Notes: a model not told the origin generated them from the sequence alone. Positions 15,061 to 23,686 are shown, counted from the first letter of the stretch. The stretch is DNA of 38,381 nt from Oscillospiraceae bacterium (GCA_021199335.1 JAJQIG010000040.1:22818-61198), one strand, 5' to 3'. A program made the numbers and translations.

Positions 15061-16053
15061 TTGTTTGGTATTAATATTCTCGGCACAGGCTCTTATTCAC
15101 CGTCACTGAATGTGACAAATGACGATATGTCCAAAATTGTTGAAACAAGCGATGAGTGGATTTCCACCCGCACGGGCATCAAAAGCCGCTTTCTGAGCGA
15201 CGGCGAATCCGCATGGCAGATGGGCGCAAAGGCATCCGAAAGGGCGATCGAAGCGGCGGGAATTAACCCCGAGGAAATCGGACTTGTTATAGGCTCAACC
15301 GTTACGGGTGATTTCTATACCCCCTCGCTTGCCTGCCTTGTTCAGAATGCGGTCGGCGCAGTGAACGCCGCGGCGTTTGACCTTAACGCAGCCTGCTCGG
15401 GCTTTGCATACAGCGTTGATACGGCGAAGCGTTTTCTTCAGACGGATGATACGCTCAAATATGTTCTTATCGTTTCCTCCGAGGTGCTTTCAAGATTCGT
15501 TGACTACACCGACCGTTCCACCTGCGTTCTTTTCGGCGACGGCGCGGGCGCAGTTGTTGTTGAACGCTCGGAAAAGCTTTATACAAGCTTCCTCGGCTCG
15601 GACGGCAACGGGGCAAAATTCCTCTATGCGAAAAGATTCTTCCCCCAGCACCCGTTCCGCACAGGGGAAACCGTTGACTACGGCCCCGATTTTACAAACG
15701 AAACCCAGTTCCTTTTCCAGGACGGAAAAGAGGTTTACAAGTTCGCAACAAAGGCGCTCCCGACAGCTGCCGCAAACGCAGCCGAAAAAATCGGTCTTGA
15801 CCCCGCCGAAATCGATTGGTTTATCCCGCATCAGGCAAATGTCCGCATTATCGAAACAGCCGCAAAGAACCTCGGCGTATCTATGGATAGATTCATCGTC
15901 AACCTCAACAGGCACGGAAACACCTCCAGCGCTTCAATCCCAACCGCTTTTGACGAAGCCGTAAGGGACGGAAGATTAAAGAGGGGGCAAAAAATCTGTC
16001 TTGTGGGCTTCGGCGCAGGACTTACCTACGGCGCAGTTATCTGCGAATATTAA
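15061..16053 (+). CDS. fabH: Beta-ketoacyl-ACP synthase III
   Basis: The 330-residue condensing enzyme starts fatty-acid synthesis by joining an acyl-CoA primer with malonyl-ACP. The catalytic triad is intact: Cys112 in AACSGFAY, His257 in PHQANVRI and Asn287 in RHGNTSSAS. The N-terminus (INILGTGSYSP) matches the family. Translation starts at TTG (15061), with GGAGG 9 nt upstream. It is the first gene of the operon, behind a long leader and a good promoter; the weak start codon may set its level relative to later genes. Confidence 0.98.
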   Translation: MFGINILGTGSYSPSLNVTNDDMSKIVETSDEWISTRTGIKSRFLSDGESAWQMGAKASERAIEAAGINPEEIGLVIGSTVTGDFYTPSLACLVQNAVGAVNAAAFDLNAACSGFAYSVDTAKRFLQTDDTLKYVLIVSSEVLSRFVDYTDRSTCVLFGDGAGAVVVERSEKLYTSFLGSDGNGAKFLYAKRFFPQHPFRTGETVDYGPDFTNETQFLFQDGKEVYKFATKALPTAAANAAEKIGLDPAEIDWFIPHQANVRIIETAAKNLGVSMDRFIVNLNRHGNTSSASIPTAFDEAVRDGRLKRGQKICLVGFGAGLTYGAVICEY

Positions 16054-16080
16054 TTTTTATTTTGAAAGGAAGATTAAACA

Positions 16081-16818
16081 ATGGCTAAAACCGCTGTTAT
16101 CACCGGTTCATCGAGAGGAATCGGAGCCGCCGTTGCTCTGCGCCTCGCAAAAGACGGCTGCAATATTGCTCTTAACGACATAAACGAGGGTATGTTTGAA
16201 AATAACGACATTGTTGATAAAATCCGCGCGCTCGGCGTTGAAGCTGAGATTTTCTGCGCCGATGTTTCAAAGCATGATGAGTGCGAAAGCATGGTAAAGG
16301 CAATCAAGGAGCGCTTCGGCACGATTGACGTCCTCGTCAACAATGCGGGCATCACAAGGGACGGCTTAATGGCAAGAATGCCCGAGGAGCAGTATGACCT
16401 TGTTATTGCCGTAAATCAGAAAAGCGTTTTCAATATGATGAAGTTCGGCGGAAACGTTATGATGCGCCAGAAGCACGGAAAAATCATTAATCTTGCATCC
16501 GTTGCGGGACTTTACGGAAACCCGGGGCAGATTAACTATTCCGCTTCAAAGGCGGCAATAATAGGCATGACCAAAACCGCTGCAAAGGAGCTTGGTTCAA
16601 GGGGAGTAAACGTTAACGCAGTTGCCCCCGGATTCATAAAAACCCCGATGACGGATAAGCTCACCGAGGAACAAAAGGCAAAAATGCTCGAAATGATTGC
16701 TATGAAAAGATACGGAGAGGTTGAGGAAATCGCAGGGGTTATCTCATTCCTCGCATCCGACGACGCTTCCTATGTTACGGGTCAGGTAATCGAAATTTCG
16801 GGCGGACTTTCCATGTAA
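16081..16818 (+). CDS. fabG: 3-oxoacyl-ACP reductase
   Basis: A 245-residue short-chain dehydrogenase that reduces beta-ketoacyl-ACP with NADPH. The Rossmann motif TGSSRGIG, NNAG (in LVNNAGITRDG) and catalytic Ser140, Tyr153 and Lys157 (YSASK) are present. The C-terminus (ASYVTGQVIEISGGLSM) is typical of FabG. AAAGGAAG precedes the ATG. It lies 27 nt after fabH and 20 nt before fabF, so it is clearly in the same operon. Identification as FabG rather than another SDR rests on context plus these motifs. Confidence 0.97.
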   Translation: MAKTAVITGSSRGIGAAVALRLAKDGCNIALNDINEGMFENNDIVDKIRALGVEAEIFCADVSKHDECESMVKAIKERFGTIDVLVNNAGITRDGLMARMPEEQYDLVIAVNQKSVFNMMKFGGNVMMRQKHGKIINLASVAGLYGNPGQINYSASKAAIIGMTKTAAKELGSRGVNVNAVAPGFIKTPMTDKLTEEQKAKMLEMIAMKRYGEVEEIAGVISFLASDDASYVTGQVIEISGGLSM

Positions 16819-16838
16819 AGAACAGGAGTTATTGATAT

Positions 16839-18077
16839 ATGAGAAGAGTTGTAATTACAGGCATGGGAGTTGTTTCCCCCATCGGAAACACACTCGATGA
16901 ATTTTGGTCAGGCATTAAGGCAAACAAAACGGGTTTTTCCTATGTTGACGACATTGTTCGGCCCGATTTTGATGTTAAAATTGCCGCAAGAGTAAAGGAT
17001 TTTACCCCCGATAAATATATAGACAAAAAAGAAGCAAGAAGAATCGACCGCTTTGTTCAGTTCGGAGTATGCGCTTCACTTGAAGCTATGGACGACTGCG
17101 GAACAAGGTTCGATGATGTCGATCCGTTCAGAAAGGGCGTTATTTTCGGCGTCGGAATAGGCGGACTTAACCTTACGCTTCAGGAACAGCAGAAATATTC
17201 CGAAAAAGGTCCCGACAGAATTTCCGTTTTCTATGTCCCCATGATGATAGGAAATATGGCTGCGGGAACAATCTCCATGAAAACGGGCTTCAAGGGCGAT
17301 AATTTCTGCACAACAACCGCTTGCTCATCCTCAACCCACGCCATAGGAGAAGCCTTCCGCAAAATCAAGGACGGCTACCTCGATGTCTGCATTGCGGGCG
17401 GCTCGGAATCCTGTGTAAGCGAATTTGCCCTTGGCGGATTTAACAATATGAAGGCTCTTTCACGCTCGGACGATCTTGAGCGCTGCTCCATTCCGTTCGA
17501 TGCCGAAAGAAACGGCTTTGTACTCGGCGAGGGCTGCGGCTCGCTTATCCTTGAGGAATATGAACACGCAAAGGCAAGGGGCGCTGAAATTTATGCCGAA
17601 ATCAAGGGCTACGGCGCAACGGGCGACGCTTACCACATGACCTCGCCCGACCCGGAGGCAACCGCCGCAGCAGCAGCAATAAAGCAAGCCTACACCGAAG
17701 CGGGTCTTAATCCCGAGGATATCGACTACATCAATGCGCACGGAACCTCAACCCACCTTAACGATGTCGGAGAAACAACCGCGATCAAGAAGGCGCTCGG
17801 CGAGGATGCCGCAAGAAAGGTTGTTATCAATTCCACAAAATCCATGACAGGCCATCTTCTCGGTGCGGCGGGCGCAGTTGAAGCAATTGTAACAGCCCTT
17901 TCCTGCAAGGAGGATTTCGTCCATAAAACAGTCGGATACAAGGTTCCCGACCCCGAATGCGACCTTGACTACTGCACCGAGGGCAACAGAAGCATGACCG
18001 TAAACGCCGCACTCACAAACAACCTCGGCTTTGGCGGCCATAACGCAACCCTTTGCATTGTAAAATACAAGGACTGA
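16839..18077 (+). CDS. fabF: Beta-ketoacyl-ACP synthase II
   Basis: The 412-residue elongating condensing enzyme of type II fatty-acid synthesis. The Cys-His-His triad is complete: Cys162 in TTACSSSTHA, His301 in NAHGTSTHLND and His339 in GHLLGAAGA. The N-terminus RRVVITGMGVVSPIG and C-terminal glycine-rich NNLGFGGHNA are characteristic, and length is normal. With FabH it is the only condensing enzyme here; there is no fabB. Secure identification. Confidence 0.98.
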   Translation: MRRVVITGMGVVSPIGNTLDEFWSGIKANKTGFSYVDDIVRPDFDVKIAARVKDFTPDKYIDKKEARRIDRFVQFGVCASLEAMDDCGTRFDDVDPFRKGVIFGVGIGGLNLTLQEQQKYSEKGPDRISVFYVPMMIGNMAAGTISMKTGFKGDNFCTTTACSSSTHAIGEAFRKIKDGYLDVCIAGGSESCVSEFALGGFNNMKALSRSDDLERCSIPFDAERNGFVLGEGCGSLILEEYEHAKARGAEIYAEIKGYGATGDAYHMTSPDPEATAAAAAIKQAYTEAGLNPEDIDYINAHGTSTHLNDVGETTAIKKALGEDAARKVVINSTKSMTGHLLGAAGAVEAIVTALSCKEDFVHKTVGYKVPDPECDLDYCTEGNRSMTVNAALTNNLGFGGHNATLCIVKYKD

Positions 18078-18099
18078 TTTTTTGATTGGAGGAATCCAT

Positions 18100-18597
18100 A
18101 TGAGCAAAAAGGTTTTCGATATGGTTGACCTTGAAACCATCGATGCGCTTGCAGAGATGGTTAAGGAAAAACACCTTGATGAAATAACAATCGCCGACGG
18201 TGAACAGGTAATCACCATTAAGGGCAAAAAGTGTCCTCCCCCGCCGCCTGCGGGTGGGATGCCTATGCCGCCCCGCTTCCATGAAGGCGGAATGATGCCG
18301 CCCATTGAGAACGCACCCATGCAGTCCCCCGCTCAGGCGGCGAATTCTCAGTCTGAGTTTTCGGGAAATATTGTAAAATCGCCCATTGTCGGAACATTCT
18401 ACTCCTCCCCAAGCCCCGAAAAGCCCCCGTTTGTAACGGAGGGGGCAAGGGTGAAAAAGGGCGATGTTCTTATGATTATCGAGTCCATGAAGCTTATGAA
18501 CGAGGTTCAGAGCGAATTTGACGGAACGGTAGAAAAAATACTCGTCCAAAACGGCGAAGCGGTTGAATTCGACCAGCCGATTATGATAATAAAGTAA
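18100..18597 (+). CDS. accB: Biotin carboxyl carrier protein of acetyl-CoA carboxylase
   Basis: A 165-residue AccB. The N-terminal helical region (1-50) is followed by a Pro/Met/Gly-rich flexible linker (about 50-85) and a biotinyl domain with the biotinylated lysine at 131 in ESMKLMN. The residue two before the lysine is Ser where Ala is usual (EAMKM), a mild oddity that still fits biotin ligase recognition. It carries carboxybiotin between AccC and AccAD. The start is the ATG at 18100, 7 nt after GGAGG; the frame upstream uses a TTG lying before that site. Confidence 0.97.
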   Translation: MSKKVFDMVDLETIDALAEMVKEKHLDEITIADGEQVITIKGKKCPPPPPAGGMPMPPRFHEGGMMPPIENAPMQSPAQAANSQSEFSGNIVKSPIVGTFYSSPSPEKPPFVTEGARVKKGDVLMIIESMKLMNEVQSEFDGTVEKILVQNGEAVEFDQPIMIIK

Positions 18598-18621
18598 CGT
18601 AACTGAAAGGAACATCTTAAA

Positions 18622-19050
18622 ATGTCGGTAATGAACAAAGAACAGATTATGGAAATAATCCCCCACAGAGATCCGTTTCTCCTTATAGACACCGTTGAGG
18701 AAATCGAGCTTGGAAAAAGGGTTGTTGCAACGAAATATATGAGCCCGGAGGAATTCTGGTTCAAGGGACATTTCCCCGAATACCCCGTTGTTCCCGGAGT
18801 GCTTATGCTTGAAATGTGCGCACAGGCGGGCGCTGTCGCTCTCCTCGGACTTCCCGAAAACAAGGGCAAAATCGGATTTTTCGGCGGCATAAAGGAAGCC
18901 AAATTCCGCAGGCAGGTCGTTCCCGGAGATACGCTTCGCATAGAAGTGGAAATTATCAAGGTTAAAGGCCCTGTCGGGGTAGGAAAAGCCATTGCCACGG
19001 TTAACGGAGAAAAGGCAGTTTCCGCAGAAATCTCCTTCGCTATAAAATAA
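18622..19050 (+). CDS. fabZ: 3-hydroxyacyl-ACP dehydratase FabZ
   Basis: The 142-residue hot-dog-fold dehydratase converts 3-hydroxyacyl-ACP to trans-2-enoyl-ACP. The active-site His50 (HFPEYPVVPG) and Glu64 (MLEMCAQAG) are present, after the typical HRDPFLLID segment. AAAGGA precedes the ATG. In the absence of a FabA or FabM gene here, unsaturated fatty-acid synthesis cannot be inferred. It lies between accB and accC as in other Clostridia. Confidence 0.98.
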   Translation: MSVMNKEQIMEIIPHRDPFLLIDTVEEIELGKRVVATKYMSPEEFWFKGHFPEYPVVPGVLMLEMCAQAGAVALLGLPENKGKIGFFGGIKEAKFRRQVVPGDTLRIEVEIIKVKGPVGVGKAIATVNGEKAVSAEISFAIK

Positions 19051-19082
19051 TTTCCCCTTTGATTTGAAAGGATTTTACGGTT

Positions 19083-20429
19083 ATGTTTAAAAAGGTTCTT
19101 ATCGCCAACAGAGGCGAAATTGCGGTAAGGGTCATTCGTGCCTGCCGTGAGCTTGGAATAAAGACGGCCGCGGTTTTCTCTACCGCCGACCGCTCCGCGC
19201 TCCATGCCCAAATTGCGGATGAGGCAATCTGCATCGGTTCGCCTGCGGCGAAGGACAGCTACCTTAACGAACAGGCTATACTCGCCGCCTGCGAAATAAC
19301 GGGCGCAGACGCCATACATCCCGGCTTTGGCTTTTTATCGGAAAACGCATCCTTTGCAAGAAACTGCGAAAAGTGCGGAATAACCTTTATCGGCCCCGCC
19401 CCCGAATCGATTGAAATGCTCGGCGACAAGGCGGCCGCAAAAACGGCTATGAAAAATGCGGGAGTTCCCGTTATCCCCGGCTCGGACGGCGCTGTAGGCT
19501 CAATAGATGAAGCTATACGCCTTGCGAAGGAGGAAATCGGGTTTCCGCTTATGGTAAAGGCATCGGCGGGCGGCGGCGGAAGAGGAATCCGCCTTGTTGA
19601 ACGAATCGAAGACCTTGAACCGCAGATAATCGCCGCAAAGCAGGAGGCTCTCAGCTTTTTCGGCGACGACAGCATTTATATGGAAAGGTTCATCGTCAAC
19701 CCAAAGCATATAGAATTTCAAATTCTTGCTGATAAGCAGGGAAATACCGTTCACCTCGGCGAGCGTGACTGCTCCATGCAGCGCCGCAACCAAAAGGTTC
19801 TTGAGGAAACCCCGTCCGTGATAATTACTCCCGAGCTGCGGGAAAAAATGGGCGCAGCGGCTGTTGCCGCAGCCAAAGTATGCGGCTATTACAATGCGGG
19901 AACGATTGAGTTTCTTGTTGATTCGGACGGAAACTTCTACTTCATGGAGATGAACACACGAATTCAGGTTGAACACCCCATTACCGAGAATGTCACGGGA
20001 ATCGACCTTGTTAAATCCCAGATAAAAATTGCGGCAGGGGAACCCCTCCCATTTACGCAGAGCGACATTAAAATGAGGGGACATTCAATCGAATGCCGAA
20101 TTAATGCCGAATCCCCCGAGCATAATTTCAGGCCATGCCCGGGAAAAATAAATTCGCTCCATATCCCCGGAGGTCCGGGAATAAGGGTCGACAGCGCAGT
20201 TTATCAAGGCTACTCCATTACTCCCTATTACGACAGCATGATAGCAAAGCTTATCACCTACGCGCCGACAAGGGAGGAAGCCATTATGAAAATGAAATGG
20301 GCTCTTGCGGAATTTATTGTTGAAGGCGTTGATACAAACATAGATTTCCAGCTGGGGCTTATAAGAGATCCCATATTTGAATCGGGCAAGTACGACATAG
20401 GCTACCTCGGACGGAAAATGGGCAAATAA
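19083..20429 (+). CDS. accC: Biotin carboxylase of acetyl-CoA carboxylase
   Basis: The 448-residue ATP-grasp enzyme carboxylates biotin on AccB using bicarbonate and ATP. Landmarks: the N-terminal KKVLIANRGEIAVRVIRACR, the glycine-rich ATP loop KASAGGGGRGIRLV, GERDCSMQRRNQK, and the metal/catalytic EMNTRIQVEHP. Length is normal for stand-alone biotin carboxylase. AAAGGA precedes the ATG. After this gene the operon is interrupted by about 1.1 kb of zinc-ribbon genes before accD. Confidence 0.98.
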   Translation: MFKKVLIANRGEIAVRVIRACRELGIKTAAVFSTADRSALHAQIADEAICIGSPAAKDSYLNEQAILAACEITGADAIHPGFGFLSENASFARNCEKCGITFIGPAPESIEMLGDKAAAKTAMKNAGVPVIPGSDGAVGSIDEAIRLAKEEIGFPLMVKASAGGGGRGIRLVERIEDLEPQIIAAKQEALSFFGDDSIYMERFIVNPKHIEFQILADKQGNTVHLGERDCSMQRRNQKVLEETPSVIITPELREKMGAAAVAAAKVCGYYNAGTIEFLVDSDGNFYFMEMNTRIQVEHPITENVTGIDLVKSQIKIAAGEPLPFTQSDIKMRGHSIECRINAESPEHNFRPCPGKINSLHIPGGPGIRVDSAVYQGYSITPYYDSMIAKLITYAPTREEAIMKMKWALAEFIVEGVDTNIDFQLGLIRDPIFESGKYDIGYLGRKMGK

Positions 20430-20509
20430 ACCTCTTTAACCTCACCCAACGGGAGGCTTCCCAACCTCTATGGGGTGTGCAAGGCGAATTGAAGCAAGAA
20501 GGAAACACC

Positions 20510-20881
20510 GTGGATGATGGGTGTCCCCTATGTGGGGAGAAAACTGTAAACGGCTGCCGCACCGAATGCGGCTGTGAAATTTCGAACAAAGAAGCCGTTT
20601 CGGATATGTACAGCTATGACCCAACGGACTTCGGAGAGGATTATTCAGATGATACATCAGGGGAAAAGTCGGCTTTGCCCGAATATCCATATGATATACC
20701 CGATATATCGAGCATAAAATCAGAAACGCTCGATGGTTCGGATGATACCAAGGAATTCAAGCGCAGCTTTAACAAGCTGCCAAAATTGCGAAGCAATTTT
20801 GCAAGCCATCAGTGGGGGATTGTATCCCCCACTGATGGCGAAGATGGAACCCGCCGCCTAAGAGGCGGGGGACATCGGTAG
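20510..20881 (+). pseudogene. Truncated zinc-ribbon paralogue, interrupted by repeat
   Basis: The first 70 or so residues resemble the intact neighbour at 21020: CPLCGEKTVNG, then TECG and a YDP motif. It also has the same kind of GTG start, 7 nt after AAGG. The reading frame then enters a hairpin-rich repeat at 20756, which replaces the membrane-helix C-terminus present in the neighbour, and ends soon after. The second Cys pair is disturbed: NGCRTEC here versus NGRCTEC in the neighbour, so the knuckle spacing is C-x3-C. I interpret it as a decaying duplicate; the 123-residue frame may still be translated. Confidence 0.65.
20756..20880. repeat. Hairpin-chain dispersed repeat, copy 1
   Basis: Non-coding repeat made of four successive hairpins: GCAGCTT-TAAC-AAGCTGC (20762-20779), CAAAATTGC-GAA-GCAATTTTG (about 20781-20801), a perfect 16-bp stem with a TGT loop (about 20805-20839, core ATCAGTGGGGGAT), and CCGCCT-AAG-AGGCGG (about 20854-20868). 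The first 52 bp are identical to 38330-38381. The right boundary is approximate because the second copy is cut by the window. It resembles a MITE/REP-like element; no terminal repeats or target duplication are obvious. Confidence 0.85.
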
Positions 20882-21019
20882 CATTGTTATATCACTCGGA
20901 TGCGGCAGTCAAAATTCGTATTGAGCGGGCAAATTCTCAAGGATAAGAGGATTGAATTTTCTAAAATAACCACTGCTCTCAGACTGCGCAATTGCGAACC
21001 CTTGTAAGGAGGAAATGCT

Positions 21020-21526
21020 GTGGCAGATAGATGCCCCCTTTGCGGAAAAAGAACCGTAAACGGCCGCTGCACTGAATGCGGCTACGAAATTCCCGATGAA
21101 AAATCCATTTCGGCTTTGTACAACTATGACCCGTCGGACGACCGTTTCGGCGAGGCTTATACCGATAATACGCAGGACAGCAATTTATCCGAGTATGCGG
21201 ATACTGCAGCGCCCCGAGCAAAGCCCGAAATAAAACGCCCCAATGAAAACAATGCCCCCATGAACCCCTATGCGGGATTTAACCCCGCCCAAAGCACAGG
21301 GAGCGGCAGCGAAGAACCGCAAAGCGCATCCGATAAAAAGTCTTTTTACGTCATCCTTGCGGTAATCGTACTAATTACCCTCTTTTCGCCGATTTTGGGC
21401 ATTTTTTCCGCTGTAATTTCAAGCCGAATCTTTAAACAGCTTTCAAAAAAAGAACGCAGCACCGTAATTTGCATTGTAATCGCCGCAATTTTACTGCGGT
21501 CGAAAATAAGCTCATACTTTTCGTAA
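21020..21526 (+). CDS. Zinc-ribbon membrane protein
   Basis: A 168-residue protein of unknown function. An N-terminal zinc ribbon (CPLCGKRTVNGRCTECGYEI, two C-x2-C knuckles) is followed by an acidic, probably disordered linker (about 35-105) and a C-terminal hydrophobic region at about 110-160 that could form two membrane helices. The start is a GTG with AAGGAGG 7 nt upstream. It lies inside the acc operon between accC and accD, next to a damaged duplicate. Similar zinc-ribbon membrane proteins are common in Clostridia, but a role in lipid synthesis is only suggested by location. Confidence 0.8.
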   Translation: MADRCPLCGKRTVNGRCTECGYEIPDEKSISALYNYDPSDDRFGEAYTDNTQDSNLSEYADTAAPRAKPEIKRPNENNAPMNPYAGFNPAQSTGSGSEEPQSASDKKSFYVILAVIVLITLFSPILGIFSAVISSRIFKQLSKKERSTVICIVIAAILLRSKISSYFS

Positions 21527-21569
21527 AAGTTATTTCCCGCCGCTGTAGGTATCAAAGGAGAGAAAAAAA

Positions 21570-22442
21570 TTGCTTGAAGATTTATTCAATGTTGTAAAAA
21601 CCAGATGGAGCGGTCCCGAACCCTCTGAAGGCGAAAAAAAAGCCCCCGATAAGGCTGCGTCGATTCCGAAGGACCTCGCCTTCAAATGCCCAAGGTGCCT
21701 CAAGGTCGTTATGACTGATGAGCTTGTGAAAAACCTTAAGGTCTGCCCCCACTGCGGCTATCATTCAAGGATTTCGGCGGAGGAACGCATAACCATTACC
21801 GCCGATAAGAACAGCTTTAGGGAATTCGACAGGGATATGCTCAGCAAAAACCCCATCGATTTCCCCGATTATGACCTTAAACAAGAGGAGCTTCGCAAAA
21901 AAACAGGTCTTAAGGATGCTGTTGTTACGGGAGAATGCACCATCCGAAGCGAGAAATGCGTTATCGGAGTTATGGATTCACGCTATATGATGGCTTCAAT
22001 GGGCAGCGTTGTGGGCGAAAAAATCACAAGGGCCTTCGAGTACGCAACCGAGAACAGACTGCCCGTTATAATGTTCACCGCTTCGGGCGGAGCAAGAATG
22101 CAGGAGGGCATTGTTTCGCTTATGCAAATGGCGAAAACAAGCGGAGCTGTCGCAAAGCATTCCGATGCGGGTCTGCTTTATATCTCCGTTATGACCGACC
22201 CCACAACGGGCGGAGTTACGGCATCGTTCGCCTCCCTTGGGGATATAATAATCGCAGAGCCAAAGGTTCTTATCGGCTTTGCGGGAAGAAGGGTTATCGA
22301 GGGCACAATCAAACAAAAGCTGCCCGATGATTTCCAAACGGCGGAATTTATGCTTGAACACGGCTTTGTCGATATGATTGCGGAGAGAAAAAATATGCGC
22401 CGCACCCTCGCCCACATATTAAAGCTTCATAAGGGAGGATGA
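21570..22442 (+). CDS. accD: Acetyl-CoA carboxylase carboxyltransferase beta subunit
   Basis: The 290-residue subunit with the N-terminal four-Cys zinc ribbon (CPRC ... CPHC) and the crotonase-like carboxyltransferase core ([37 protein letters not shown]). Together with AccA it moves CO2 from carboxybiotin to acetyl-CoA, giving malonyl-CoA. Translation starts at TTG 21570, 9 nt after AGGAG. Its stop overlaps the upstream ATG candidate of accA, implying coupled expression. Confidence 0.98.
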   Translation: MLEDLFNVVKTRWSGPEPSEGEKKAPDKAASIPKDLAFKCPRCLKVVMTDELVKNLKVCPHCGYHSRISAEERITITADKNSFREFDRDMLSKNPIDFPDYDLKQEELRKKTGLKDAVVTGECTIRSEKCVIGVMDSRYMMASMGSVVGEKITRAFEYATENRLPVIMFTASGGARMQEGIVSLMQMAKTSGAVAKHSDAGLLYISVMTDPTTGGVTASFASLGDIIIAEPKVLIGFAGRRVIEGTIKQKLPDDFQTAEFMLEHGFVDMIAERKNMRRTLAHILKLHKGG

Positions 22443-22447
22443 ATAAT

Positions 22448-23263
22448 ATGGAAAACACAAATAAGCTTACCCCTCCCGAAAGGCTTGAGCTTATAAGGCA
22501 CAAGAAACGCCCGACGGTAAGGGATTATATACCGCTTATTTTCGATGAATTCATCGAAATGCACGGCGACCGCCTTTATGGCGACGACAGGGCGATTATC
22601 GGCGGAATTGCGGCAATGGACGGAATCCCTGTTACCCTTATTGCGGAGGTAAAGGGAAGAAATCTTGACGAAAATAAGGAATCCAACTTTGCGATGCCCC
22701 ACCCCGAGGGCTACAGAAAGGCTCTCAGGCTTGCGAAGCAGGCGGAAAAATTCCACAGACCCGTTATATGCTTTATAGATACACCCGGCGCATTCTGCGG
22801 AATCGAAGCGGAACAGCGTGGGCAGGGCGAAGCTATTGCAAGGAATATAATGGAATTTATGCGTTTGCGTACACCTGTTGTTTCCGTTGTTCTCGGTGAG
22901 GGAGGAAGCGGGGGCGCGCTTGCCCTCGGAGTATGCGACGAGCTTGCGGCCCTCGAAAATTCCATTTACTCGGTTATTTCACCCCGCGGCTTTGCGTCGA
23001 TACTTTGGAAGGACGACAGCCGTGAGAAGGAAGCGGCTTCTATAATGAAAATTACGGCGGAGGATATGCTCTCGCTTGGCATAGCGGAGGTCATAATTGA
23101 GGAGCCTTTAGGCGGCGCTCAGAATGACCATAGTCAAACTGCCGAAAATATCCACGAATTTTTGTATAAAACGCTATGCAAAAAAATGAAAATAGATATT
23201 GACGTTTTGCTCAATGAACGATATACTAAGTTTAGAAAAATCGGTGAGTTCAGTGAGCCTTGA
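22448..23263 (+). CDS. accA: Acetyl-CoA carboxylase carboxyltransferase alpha subunit
   Basis: The 271-residue partner of AccD. Core motifs VICFIDTPGAFCGIEAEQRGQGEAIA and GEGGSGGALALGVCD (oxyanion-hole region) are clear, as is the family N-terminal helical segment. I choose the ATG at 22448, with GGGAGG 9 nt upstream; another ATG at 22439 touches the ribosome site and overlaps the accD stop. Length is somewhat short compared with the 320-residue proteobacterial form but normal for Bacillota. Confidence 0.98.
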   Translation: MENTNKLTPPERLELIRHKKRPTVRDYIPLIFDEFIEMHGDRLYGDDRAIIGGIAAMDGIPVTLIAEVKGRNLDENKESNFAMPHPEGYRKALRLAKQAEKFHRPVICFIDTPGAFCGIEAEQRGQGEAIARNIMEFMRLRTPVVSVVLGEGGSGGALALGVCDELAALENSIYSVISPRGFASILWKDDSREKEAASIMKITAEDMLSLGIAEVIIEEPLGGAQNDHSQTAENIHEFLYKTLCKKMKIDIDVLLNERYTKFRKIGEFSEP

Positions 23264-23404
23264 TTTTTCCGAATATAGGAACGGCAGCTTCTCCCATATT
23301 TGGGCGAACAGTCCGCTTTTTATATAAAGGCAGCACCGTGTAAAGACTGCCCGAGCTGTTTTGCGCGGTATTGCCGTAAAATATTTGAATGGAGGATACG
23401 CAAA
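23264..23404 (+). other. Gap between accA and acpP
   Basis: This 141-nt gap contains several small hairpins: CCCA-TATT-TGGG, GGCAG...CTGCC around 23331-23353, and CGG-TATT-GCCG near 23366. The acpP reading frame stays open back to 23300 and would encode a Cys-rich segment ([15 protein letters not shown]). A leading GGAGG next to the acpP ATG supports the normal start, so the upstream frame is probably untranslated. Confidence 0.45.
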
Positions 23405-23632
23405 ATGGTATTTGATAAGGTAAAGGATTTGATCGTTGACCAGCTCGATGTTGAAGCCGATAAGGTAACTCTCGGCGCAAACATTCAGGACGACCTCGGC
23501 GCAGATTCTCTCGATGTCGTTGACCTCGTTATGAGCCTTGAAGAAGAATTTGACATTGAAATCCCCGATGATGCTGTCGAGAATATCAAGACAGTCGGCG
23601 ATGTTGTTAAGTACATTGAGGATAACCAGTAA
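23405..23632 (+). CDS. acpP: Acyl carrier protein
   Basis: The 75-residue acidic four-helix protein that carries growing fatty acids on 4'-phosphopantetheine attached to Ser35 in [10 protein letters not shown]. Helix II ([15 protein letters not shown]) and the acidic C-terminus match the family. GGAGG lies 9 nt before the ATG. It is the last gene of the operon, just before a strong terminator; in many Clostridia acpP lies earlier, near fabG/fabF. Expression may rely on the operon promoter or an undetected internal one. Confidence 0.98.
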   Translation: MVFDKVKDLIVDQLDVEADKVTLGANIQDDLGADSLDVVDLVMSLEEEFDIEIPDDAVENIKTVGDVVKYIEDNQ

Positions 23633-23654
23633 TTTTTACCTTTAAAAAGGTCGG

Positions 23655-23686
23655 AGCACACAGCATAAACGCTGTGTGCTTTTTAC
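23655..23686 (+). terminator. Terminator of the fab/acc operon
   Basis: A perfect 10-bp stem AGCACACAGC / GCTGTGTGCT (23655-23664, 23671-23680) with a 6-nt loop, followed by TTTTT (23680-23684), 22 nt after the acpP stop. A textbook intrinsic terminator. Confidence 0.92.

Noticed and set aside
17748-18771. Leftward open frames opposite fabF/accB/fabZ (up to 270 codons)
   Set aside because: Antisense shadows of securely identified genes.
20756-20880. CRISPR array
   Set aside because: The hairpins differ in sequence from one another and there are no regularly spaced direct repeats.
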